A DNA stretch of 9,248 nucleotides from Candidatus Aminicenantota bacterium (lineage in GTDB: Bacteria > Acidobacteriota > Aminicenantia > Aminicenantales > Aminicenantaceae). Positions 1 through 6,855 of this stretch are shown piece after piece (the first letter of the stretch is position 1; each line of letters opens with the position of its first letter). The stretch covers positions 1 through 9,248 of the forward strand of contig JAUWJP010000046.1 in assembly GCA_030607635.1 (NCBI GenBank), given 5' to 3'. A model generated the notes under the pieces. The model saw only the letters and a list, made by a program, of their open reading frames with translations. It was not told the origin of the DNA and did not search any database. The position numbers were made by a program, and so were the translations under genes.

Positions 1-28
1 ACCTAATTTTTGAGAGAAGGAGAAAAAA

Positions 29-1648
29 ATGGCAAAACAAATAGTAGTCGGTGAAGATGCCAGACAAGGTCTTAGAAAGGGCATCGATATCTTAAGCAAC
101 CTGGTCAAAGAAACGCTAGGCCCCAGGGGAAAAAATATTGTTTTGGATAAAAAATTCGGTTCCCCAACCAGTACCAAGGACGGCGTAACTGTGGCCAAGG
201 AAATTGAGCTCAAGGATCCCCTGGAGAACATGGGAGCCCAGATGGTAAAAGAAGTTGCTTCCAAAACTTCAGATGTTGCCGGGGACGGAACGACGACGGC
301 AACTGTTTTAGCGCAGAAGATTTTTTCTGAAGGATTGAAGTATGTTACTGCCGGTGCTAATCCTAATTTAATCAAGAGAGGAATGGATCAAGCGGTAGAA
401 GAAGTTGTCAAAGAATTGAAGAAGCAAAGCCGGGATGTTAGCGGTGAAATGATTGCCCAAGTTGGGTCTATTTCAGCCAATAATGATGAATCTGTGGGCA
501 AAATCATTGCTGAAGCAATGGATAAGGTTGGAAAAGACGGCGTGATAACCGTGGAAGAGGCTAGAGGATTGGAGACGACAATGGAAGTTGTAGAAGGGAT
601 GCAGTTTGACCGCGGCTATCTCTCTCCTTATTTCATCACCGATCCTGATAGGATGGAATGTGTCTTGGAGAACCCTGTTATTCTTCTCTATGAAAAGAAG
701 ATCAGCAATCTGAGAGAGTTTCTGCCTCTTCTTGAAAACGTGGCCAAAATGGGAAATCCCCTGTTGGTCATTGCTGAGGAAGTTGATGGTGAAGCCCTGG
801 CAACTCTAGTGGTCAACAAGCTCAAAGGCACTTTTCAGTGCTCTTCTGTAAAGGCCCCCGGATTTGGTGATAGACGGAAAGCTATGCTGGAGGATATTGC
901 CACTCTATGTGGAGGAAAAGTTATCACTGAAGATATCGGTGTGAAGCTTGAAAATGTCGGTATTGATTGGCTGGGTCAAGCTAAAAAAGTGGTTATTGAC
1001 AAAGATAACACTACGATTGTTGAGGGTGGAGGAAAAAAGGAAGATGTCCAGGCCCGAATCAAACAGATCAGGACTCAGATTGAAGACACAACTTCTGATT
1101 ATGATAAGGAGAAGCTTCAGGAAAGACTGGCCAAATTGGTAGGAGGAGTTGCCCTGATTAAAGTCGGTGCCGCCACTGAGACTGAACTTAAAGAGAAAAA
1201 GGCGAGAGTCGAAGATGCCATGCATGCTACAAAGGCCGCAGTTGAGGAAGGGATTGTCCCTGGAGGAGGAATTGCTCTTTTAAGATGCCAAAAGGTCCTG
1301 GATGGATTAAAGCTTGAAGGTGACATGGCGTTCGGTGTAGAGATAATCACGAAAGCCTTAGAGGAACCTCTCCGTCAAATCGCTGACAATGCAGGTCATG
1401 AAGGCTCTGTTACCGTTGAGAAAGCGAAAGAGAAAGAGCAGAATGTGGGATTCAATGCTCTTACCGAGAAATGGGAAGATTTAATCAAGTCTGGTGTTCT
1501 GGATCCAAAAAAAGTTGTCCGGATATCCCTCCAAAATGCTGCAAGCATCGCTGGAATACTCTTGACCACAGAGGGAGTGGTATATGATACTCCTGAAGAG
1601 GAAAAAGGACCCAAGTATCCGCCACCACCGCCCGGCGACATGTATTAA
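29..1648 (+). CDS. groL: Chaperonin GroEL (Hsp60), complete, 539 aa, with atypical C-terminus
   Basis: Group I chaperonin subunit; forms the double heptameric ring that, with GroES, folds proteins in the cytoplasm using ATP. The sequence is recognisable end to end. Equatorial nucleotide-binding parts are present: TLGPRGKN at residues 29-36, TKDGVTVAKE at 49-58 (Asp51 is the catalytic-type Asp), GDGTTTATV at 85-93, the hinge/ATPase segment VEDAMHATKAAVEEG at 394-408 (Asp396), PGGG at 411-414 and LDPKKV at 491-496. The apical domain (about 188-375) keeps the aromatic substrate/GroES-binding residues in FDRGYLSPYF (193-202). AAGGAG at 17-22, six bases before the ATG, fixes the start. The odd part is the end: instead of the usual disordered GGM repeats the protein stops with five prolines and GDMY (531-539). 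groES probably lies just upstream, outside the window. A strong terminator follows, so groL ends its operon. Confidence 0.98.
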   Translation: MAKQIVVGEDARQGLRKGIDILSNLVKETLGPRGKNIVLDKKFGSPTSTKDGVTVAKEIELKDPLENMGAQMVKEVASKTSDVAGDGTTTATVLAQKIFSEGLKYVTAGANPNLIKRGMDQAVEEVVKELKKQSRDVSGEMIAQVGSISANNDESVGKIIAEAMDKVGKDGVITVEEARGLETTMEVVEGMQFDRGYLSPYFITDPDRMECVLENPVILLYEKKISNLREFLPLLENVAKMGNPLLVIAEEVDGEALATLVVNKLKGTFQCSSVKAPGFGDRRKAMLEDIATLCGGKVITEDIGVKLENVGIDWLGQAKKVVIDKDNTTIVEGGGKKEDVQARIKQIRTQIEDTTSDYDKEKLQERLAKLVGGVALIKVGAATETELKEKKARVEDAMHATKAAVEEGIVPGGGIALLRCQKVLDGLKLEGDMAFGVEIITKALEEPLRQIADNAGHEGSVTVEKAKEKEQNVGFNALTEKWEDLIKSGVLDPKKVVRISLQNAASIAGILLTTEGVVYDTPEEEKGPKYPPPPPGDMY

Positions 1649-1666
1649 TTCCTAAAGGAATCTAAG

Positions 1667-1702
1667 AGGCCCTGCGCATCGCGCAGGGCCTTTCTTTTTT
1701 TT
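1667..1702 (+). terminator. Rho-independent terminator after groL
   Basis: A perfect 11-bp GC-rich stem (AGGCCCTGCGC at 1667-1677 with its complement at 1681-1691) closes a 3-base loop and runs straight into a T-rich tract (1691-1702, one C). It starts 18 bases after the groL stop codon. It should end the groL transcript before the downstream permease gene. Confidence 0.95.
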
Positions 1703-1711
1703 GGCGCTTTT

Positions 1712-1730
1712 CTATGGTATATAAACATAG
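1712..1730 (+). promoter_or_regulatory. Possible extended -10 promoter at the lptF-lptG start, inside a 5-bp inverted repeat
   Basis: TGG directly followed by TATATA (1715-1723) fits an extended -10 element; only the T-tract of the preceding terminator sits where a -35 would be. Transcription would then begin at about 1730, the GTG start codon itself. The element lies inside CTATG-N9-CATAG (1712-1730), whose right arm ends on the first base of the start codon. The promoter call is inference from motif match and position; AT-rich sequence can give such matches by chance. Confidence 0.35.
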
Positions 1731-4084
1731 TGATCAAGTTTTTTGACCGCTATATCATCAAAGAGATAGTCCCTCCTTTTTTTATTGGCCTTCTTATCTA
1801 CACTTTTGTTCTCTTAATGAACCAGATTCTTCAGCTCTCTGAAATTTTTATAACCAGAGGAGTCGCTTTCAAGGCAGCGGTTACAATTTTCATCCATCTT
1901 GTCCCTTCTATTCTGGCGTTTACTGTGCCTATGGCTGTTCTGATGGGAGTCCTGGGTGGCCTTAGCCGCCTTTCATCTGACTCGGAAATCATGGCTTTTA
2001 AAACCTTAGGGATCAGCTATAAAAGACTTCTCCGCCCGGTTCTGATCTTTTCTATCTGTGGGTGGCTGTTTACTTCTTATTTGGCTCTCTATCTTGCGCC
2101 TCACTCCAACTACAAGCTGATCCAGACACTTTATCAAACTATCCTGACAAAGGTTCAGTTTAAGATTAATCCTCGGGAATTCAATGAATCCATCCCCAAT
2201 ACGGTTATTTTTATCCAGGGTATAACTCAAGAGAAAGAATGGGAGAATGTTTTTGTCTATTTTTCCGACCCGCCAGAAGAGCCAAGAGTTATATCAGCCA
2301 AGAAGGGAAAGCTTAACTTCTATCCAGAAATGAAAAGAGCTGTCCTTGAACTTTTCGATGGAACTCTCCATTCCTATCCTCTCTCCGATCCGGATAAATA
2401 TGGAGTGACATCTTTCGGGAAAATTGAAGAAGAAATCAACGTGGAGAACCTTTTCACTTCCTTCTCCGAGAAAAAGCGGGTGAGAGAGAAGGATATCGGA
2501 GAGTTATTCAAAGATATGAAAATCATCAAACAGGATTTAGCCAAGCTTAGGATAGAGGGGGGAGGAACAACTGAAAAAGAGTATGATTCCTCACGAAGCT
2601 GGAAGGAATATATTTCTTATTGGATTGAGATTCATAAGAAATTCGCCCTTCCTTTTGTCTGTTTAATTTTCGGAATTTTAGGTCTTCCTCTAGGTGCTTC
2701 AACACGCAAAGGAGGGAGAACCAGTGGCTTCACGATAAGTTTGGGAATAATTTTGGTTTATTATGTCCTGATCACAACAGGAGAAGAGATGGCTATAAAT
2801 GGGAAACTCTCTCCTTTGCTTGGAATATGGGGGCCAAACATTCTGCTGCTCCTTATTGGCTTTTATCTATTCCTCAAGTCGCAAAAAGAATCCAAACTCT
2901 TTGCTGGATTATCCCGTTTTTTCAGGAGAAGAAAGGAAGAGGAATCTTTTCCAAAAAAAAGGATATTTTCCCGAACCTGGCCTCGTCTTCCCCTTCGCTT
3001 TCCCAATATCTTGGATCGCTACACCCTTAGAAAATACCTGGCCATTTTCTTGTTTGTCTTTTTTAGTCTGCTGTTAATCTTTGTAATTGTTACTTTTATT
3101 GACCGGATAGATAATATCCATAAGCATAATAAACCCCTCATGCTCCTCTTTGAATATATTCGTTACAGAATCCCAGAGTTTACTCATTATATTCTTCCTG
3201 TTGCAGCTTTAGCCACAACCCTTTTATCCTTGGGGCTTTTAACTAAATTCAATGAAATCACGGCCATGAAAGCTTGCGGCATAAGCCTTTATCGCATTAC
3301 TCTCCCTGTCGTTCTTATGGCAGTTTTAGTGAGTTTTCTTTCATTTTATCTTCAGGAAAATATTCTCCCTAATTCCAACAAGAAAGTGGAAGAGATTTGG
3401 GACAAGATCAATGATGTTCCTACAAGGAGTTACAGCTACTTGGATCGCCGCTGGGTTTTGAGTAAAGAGAAAAACAGAATTTACCATTACAACTACTTTG
3501 ATCGAGAAAAATCTGTCTTCAGTCAGCTCTCGATTTATGATTTCGATCCCTCAACATGGTCTTTTCAAAGAAGGACTTATTCCGAGAGAGGTTATTTAAG
3601 TGAGGGGCATCTTTCCTTGGCAAATTGCTGGTATAGAGACTTTGTCAATGGCAGGCCCACAAAGTTCGAAAAAAGTGAGAAAATGGATTTATCGGTAGTA
3701 GAAGATAGAAACTATTTCCTGAAGGAACGGAAAGTGCCAGAACAGATGAGTTATAGAGAACTCGGGCAGTATATAGAAGAGCTCGAAGAGCGGGATTTTG
3801 ATACGGTTAGGTTTAAGGTTGATTTGAACTATAAAGTATCTTTTCCTTTTGCCAGTTTGATCATGACTCTCCTCGGGATTCCTTTTGCTTTTTCTATGGG
3901 AAAGAGAGGAACTCTGGTTGGCATAGGCTTGAGCATTGTTATTGCAATGATCTATTGGGGTGGGATAGGAATTTTCAAGAGCCTAGGTTATCTTAATTAT
4001 CTGGATGCTTTTTTGGCTGCCTGGGGACCAAACTTGATTTTCGGATTGATTGGACTATATTTCCTTTTTACCTTAAGGACATAA
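1730..4084 (+). CDS. LptF-LptG fusion: single-chain LPS export permease, 784 aa
   Basis: Inner-membrane permease of the Lpt system, which with the LptB ATPase extracts LPS and passes it to LptC and the periplasmic bridge. LptF and LptG are normally two proteins of about 360 residues; here both are in one chain. Half 1 (about 1-385) starts IKFFDRYIIKEIVPPF, has three membrane segments (about 13-35, 52-77, 103-123), a periplasmic beta-rich domain (about 125-290) and three more segments (about 305-322, 334-350, 366-383), with FALPFVCLIFGILGLPLG at 305-322. Half 2 (about 427-784) repeats the plan: LDRYTLRKYL at 428-437, segments near 436-456, 487-505, 522-541, periplasmic part 545-700, then FPFASLIMTLLGIPFAFSMG (705-724) and WGPNLIFGLIGLYF (765-778). 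A basic linker (about 384-426, with RRRK and KKR) joins the halves and should be cytoplasmic. The GTG start has no Shine-Dalgarno; the family-typical N-terminus supports it. Which half is LptF and which LptG is not decided by eye. Confidence 0.93.
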   Translation: MIKFFDRYIIKEIVPPFFIGLLIYTFVLLMNQILQLSEIFITRGVAFKAAVTIFIHLVPSILAFTVPMAVLMGVLGGLSRLSSDSEIMAFKTLGISYKRLLRPVLIFSICGWLFTSYLALYLAPHSNYKLIQTLYQTILTKVQFKINPREFNESIPNTVIFIQGITQEKEWENVFVYFSDPPEEPRVISAKKGKLNFYPEMKRAVLELFDGTLHSYPLSDPDKYGVTSFGKIEEEINVENLFTSFSEKKRVREKDIGELFKDMKIIKQDLAKLRIEGGGTTEKEYDSSRSWKEYISYWIEIHKKFALPFVCLIFGILGLPLGASTRKGGRTSGFTISLGIILVYYVLITTGEEMAINGKLSPLLGIWGPNILLLLIGFYLFLKSQKESKLFAGLSRFFRRRKEEESFPKKRIFSRTWPRLPLRFPNILDRYTLRKYLAIFLFVFFSLLLIFVIVTFIDRIDNIHKHNKPLMLLFEYIRYRIPEFTHYILPVAALATTLLSLGLLTKFNEITAMKACGISLYRITLPVVLMAVLVSFLSFYLQENILPNSNKKVEEIWDKINDVPTRSYSYLDRRWVLSKEKNRIYHYNYFDREKSVFSQLSIYDFDPSTWSFQRRTYSERGYLSEGHLSLANCWYRDFVNGRPTKFEKSEKMDLSVVEDRNYFLKERKVPEQMSYRELGQYIEELEERDFDTVRFKVDLNYKVSFPFASLIMTLLGIPFAFSMGKRGTLVGIGLSIVIAMIYWGGIGIFKSLGYLNYLDAFLAAWGPNLIFGLIGLYFLFTLRT

Positions 4085-4113
4085 GCCGATAATGGGTGAC
4101 CCCGGGGATGAAT

Positions 4114-4599
4114 TTACATTTTGTATTTGCCGAAGTTTTCGGGTTTTAATCCTTCCAGCCACTTCTTGAGTTTTTCTGAGTCTTCCAGATTATCGTCGAA
4201 TTTTAGACTATGAGCTTTTTTCACAACTTCATTTTCCACAAATATGGGTGCCTCTACCCGGAGGGCTAAAGCAATGGCATCAGAAGGGCGGGAATCAATA
4301 GTCATAGTCTGATCTTTGTTGCGGCAATGGATCTGGGCAAAAAAAGTATTGTCCTTGACATCGTTGACCACTATCTTTTCGATGGAAATATTGAGTTTAT
4401 CCAGAAAGCTTTTTAGAAGATCGTGGGTCATAGGCCTAGGTGTGGATATGTTTTCTATTTTTAGGGCAATGGCGTTAGCTTCAAATACTCCGATCCAGAT
4501 CGGAAGCATACGTTCGCTATTGAGGTCTTCAAGCACAACAATATGCATTTTAGATATGGGGTCAACAACGAGCCCTTTTATTTTCATTTCAATTTCCAT
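4114..4599 (-). CDS. Bifunctional nuclease family protein (BFN/DUF151), 161 aa
   Basis: Small cytoplasmic protein of the BFN domain family, named after a plant nuclease reported to act on both DNA and RNA; the bacterial role is poorly defined. Conserved family blocks are present in order: LPIWIG at residues 32-37 followed by EANAIA, RPMTHD at 55-60, the strand-turn NTFFAQIH at 84-91, and DSRPSDAIALALR at 102-114, then APIFV (117-121). The charged tail with WLEGLKPENFGKY (147-159) is typical of bacterial members, so the gene looks full length. AAGGA on the minus strand (4607-4611), seven bases before the ATG, supports this start; Met5 is an alternative. It is convergent with the permease gene across 29 bases without a visible terminator, and has its own promoter. 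Confidence 0.92.
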   Translation of the reverse strand: MEIEMKIKGLVVDPISKMHIVVLEDLNSERMLPIWIGVFEANAIALKIENISTPRPMTHDLLKSFLDKLNISIEKIVVNDVKDNTFFAQIHCRNKDQTMTIDSRPSDAIALALRVEAPIFVENEVVKKAHSLKFDDNLEDSEKLKKWLEGLKPENFGKYKM

Positions 4600-4622
4600 C
4601 GTTCATTCCTTGCTTATCGTGT

Positions 4623-4651
4623 AATATAAGGCTTAATAGGGGTGTTGTCAA
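4623..4651 (-). promoter_or_regulatory. Sigma-70-type promoter for the BFN gene
   Basis: On the minus strand a perfect -35 TTGACA (4646-4651) is followed after exactly 17 bases by TATATT (4623-4628), one base off the -10 consensus. Transcription would start near 4616, leaving a leader of about 16 bases that contains the Shine-Dalgarno. It separates the BFN gene from the upstream CLC gene, although read-through from the latter is possible because no terminator is seen between them. Confidence 0.8.
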
Positions 4652-4709
4652 GAAAACCAGAAATCAAATTGGGCTCTTTTCCTCCTATAGATAAATCAAA
4701 TCCCTGCAG

Positions 4710-6728
4710 TTATGGTTTGATGTTTGTGATTTTTTTTATATTTTCTGCAAGGCCGGCAAGAACCAGAACATCTTCTTTCCTGATGATTTCATCCGCAGAA
4801 GGAAGAGTAATCGTCTGAGGTGGGAACTTCCTTTTGATAAGCAGGACATCGGTTCGGTAGAGAGCCTTCAGGTTGAGTTCTTTCAAGCTTTTATCCCAGA
4901 AGGAATAAGGAGCATCTATCTCCATTATTCTGTATCCTTTTCCTATATCGATCGTTTTGGTCTCATGGGTAAACTTTAGCTTCTGGACCAGTCCAGAGGC
5001 GGCCTCTCTCTTGGCAATCTCATGGTTATAAGCTTCGATGACATCCTTTCTTTTCACAACTCCGATAAATTGTTTATCTTTCAACACAGCGATTTCAGCC
5101 ACATCTTCCCGGCCGAAAATTTCCATGGCTTGCTCAAGATTGTCTTCAAAGTCAAGCTGAATACCGGGAACAGCCAAGTCTTGGCCAATGATGAAAGGTC
5201 CAAGCACTTCTTTCTTTGGAACGAGTTTTTTCATTTGATTCAGGGCGAAGCAACCCACGTAATTTTTATCAGAGTCTACAATCTGGAAGGTATGGTATTT
5301 GCCGCCAATAGCCTGGTCTATAATTTTCTCGACGTGGTCTGTATTCATGAATCCATGATAGTCTTGACTGATAAAGTCTTTTGCAAGAAGAGACCTTAAG
5401 ATATTCACTTCCCTCCCTTCTTTAAAGAGGATGCCTCTGCGTTTGAGCTTCATGGTGTAGATTGATTCTTTATGGATGCCCACAGTCAAGAAGGATGCGA
5501 TAATAGAGGAGAGCATCAGGGGGAGGATGATCTTATAGTCATTGGTTAATTCAAAGATTATGATTATGGCAGTCATAGGAGCATGTGTCGCTGCTGCCAC
5601 TACTGCTCCCATTCCCACAAGAGAAAAAGCGCCCGGGGAAGAAATGGAAGAAGGGAAATAATTGTGAAAGATTGACCCCATAAAATTTCCAGTCATTGCT
5701 CCCAGGAAAAGGGAAGGTGCGAAAATCCCACCGGAACCGCCAGAACCCAGGGTTAAGGAGGTGCTCAGAATTTTAGCAAAGATTAGAAGAAAAGCAAGCC
5801 AGAAACCCAACTGATTCTGCAGACAAGCATCAATTGAGCCATAGCCGACTCCAAATATATGAGGTAAACCCAAGCCAATTGCGCCAACTAAAAGGCCTCC
5901 AAGAGCCGGTTTTAGGAGAGGATGGAGATGGATTCTGTCTAATTTATCCTCGAAAAAATAGAGAGTTTTTATAAAAATAATGGCGATTAATCCGCTCACT
6001 ATTCCCAGCAGTATATAGGGACCGATCTCCCAAACACTGATGAGCGTATATTCAGGGACAGTAAAAGCTGAAAAATCGCCAATGATGAGTCTTGAGGTCA
6101 GCGTGGAAATGACAGAAGCGATAATGATCGGGCTAAAAGAGAAGACGCCGAATTCTCCCAGAAGGACTTCTACTGCGAAAAGAGCTCCTGCAATTGGCGC
6201 ATTAAAGGTTCCTCCTATGCCGGCTGCTGCTCCAGCAGCAACCAAAGTCCTCATCCCTCTTTCTTTTATCCGGAACAATTGGCCGATTGACGATGCCACG
6301 CTTGAGCTTATCTGAACGATTGGGCCTTCCCGCCCTACAGAGCCTCCAGAGCCAATACAGATGGAAGATGCCAGGGCTTTTATGGCGACCACTTTAGCTC
6401 GGATTCGTCCCCCCCGAAAGATCAGGGATTCCATTATTTCAGGCACGCCATGGCCTTTGGCTTCTCTTGCCCCGTAGTAAATAATAGGGCCAATGATCAA
6501 TCCTCCAAGCGCCGGGATGAGGATTGTAAGGTACCATGGCTGAGAAGAGACAGAAGAGATGAAGCTTTCTGCTCGCCAGAACTGGTTCTGGAAGAGGAAA
6601 ATCATTTTTTTAAAGATGACCGAAGCAAGACCGCCGGCAAGACCGACAAGCACCGCTAAAAGCGTCAGGCGAATGTGCTCGCTGAATTCGTTTTTTCCAA
6701 AATCAATTTTCATTTTTGTAAGTTGCAC
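4710..6728 (-). CDS. CLC-family chloride channel/transporter with CBS pair and RCK_C domain, 672 aa
   Basis: Inner-membrane anion channel or Cl-/H+ antiporter, expected to be a homodimer. The CLC core (about 18-415) shows the selectivity motifs: GHGVPE at 92-97, GREGP at 132-136 with the gating glutamate Glu134, GGIFAP at 333-338, and Tyr424 at the place of the ion-coordinating tyrosine. After the membrane part come two CBS motifs (about 448-505 and 515-570), normally nucleotide-sensing, and an RCK_C/TrkA-C domain (about 588-668), a regulatory ligand-binding fold. Aligned without gaps to E. coli ClC-ec1, FAVEVLLGEF (184-193) places Val188 where ClC-ec1 has the internal proton glutamate Glu203; animal CLC channels also carry Val there. 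His93 replaces the Ser107-type residue. The start is GTG at 6728 or ATG at 6713 (Met6); neither has a Shine-Dalgarno and a stop codon directly precedes the GTG. Confidence 0.95.
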   Translation of the reverse strand: MQLTKMKIDFGKNEFSEHIRLTLLAVLVGLAGGLASVIFKKMIFLFQNQFWRAESFISSVSSQPWYLTILIPALGGLIIGPIIYYGAREAKGHGVPEIMESLIFRGGRIRAKVVAIKALASSICIGSGGSVGREGPIVQISSSVASSIGQLFRIKERGMRTLVAAGAAAGIGGTFNAPIAGALFAVEVLLGEFGVFSFSPIIIASVISTLTSRLIIGDFSAFTVPEYTLISVWEIGPYILLGIVSGLIAIIFIKTLYFFEDKLDRIHLHPLLKPALGGLLVGAIGLGLPHIFGVGYGSIDACLQNQLGFWLAFLLIFAKILSTSLTLGSGGSGGIFAPSLFLGAMTGNFMGSIFHNYFPSSISSPGAFSLVGMGAVVAAATHAPMTAIIIIFELTNDYKIILPLMLSSIIASFLTVGIHKESIYTMKLKRRGILFKEGREVNILRSLLAKDFISQDYHGFMNTDHVEKIIDQAIGGKYHTFQIVDSDKNYVGCFALNQMKKLVPKKEVLGPFIIGQDLAVPGIQLDFEDNLEQAMEIFGREDVAEIAVLKDKQFIGVVKRKDVIEAYNHEIAKREAASGLVQKLKFTHETKTIDIGKGYRIMEIDAPYSFWDKSLKELNLKALYRTDVLLIKRKFPPQTITLPSADEIIRKEDVLVLAGLAENIKKITNIKP

Positions 6729-6746
6729 TCATTAATACATGTGCAA
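6723..6746. repeat. Inverted repeat over the CLC start codon
   Basis: TTGCAC at 6723-6728 and GTGCAA at 6741-6746 are perfect 6-base arms separated by 12 bases. The left arm contains the GTG start codon of the CLC gene on the minus strand. It could be an operator half-site pair or an RNA hairpin hiding the start; short arms make chance a real possibility. Confidence 0.4.
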
Positions 6747-6762
6747 TAAAGGTTTTTACATT

Positions 6763-6796
6763 GTCATTGCCACGCCCTTCAGTCACTCGCAATAAC
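6763..6796. repeat. Degenerate palindromic intergenic repeat (short interspersed type)
   Basis: On the minus strand GTTATTGCGAG opens the element and GGCAATGAC closes it, giving imperfectly complementary ends (TTATTGC against GCAATGA, with one G-U type pair) around a G-rich middle. This resembles the roughly 35-bp palindromic intergenic repeats beginning GTCATTGCGAG and ending in GGCAATC-like sequence that occur in many copies in various bacterial genomes. It lies between endoQ and clc. Only one copy is in the window, so copy number is unproven. No other gene-like content is seen in 6729-6855. Confidence 0.5.
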
Positions 6797-6855
6797 ATTT
6801 TATTTAATGTGTTTTTATTAGTTTCTAAAGAAGATCCGTTCCGCTGACTATTCTT

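Noticed and set aside
905..1225. Open frame on the minus strand within groL
   Set aside because: Antisense to a fully conserved GroEL frame; the translation has no recognisable domain and no ribosome site. The other antisense or offset frames within groL (1117-1350, 1396-1641, 948-1142) fail for the same reason.
2799..3077. Alternative-frame open reading frame within the permease gene
   Set aside because: It overlaps the linker region, so I checked whether it reflected a frameshift between two separate genes; the main frame stays open and homologous on both sides, so it is a shadow.
4085..4113. Bidirectional terminator between the convergent permease and BFN genes
   Set aside because: Only very short palindromes (GGGTGACCC, CCCCGGGG) and no T-tract; no terminator can be supported here.
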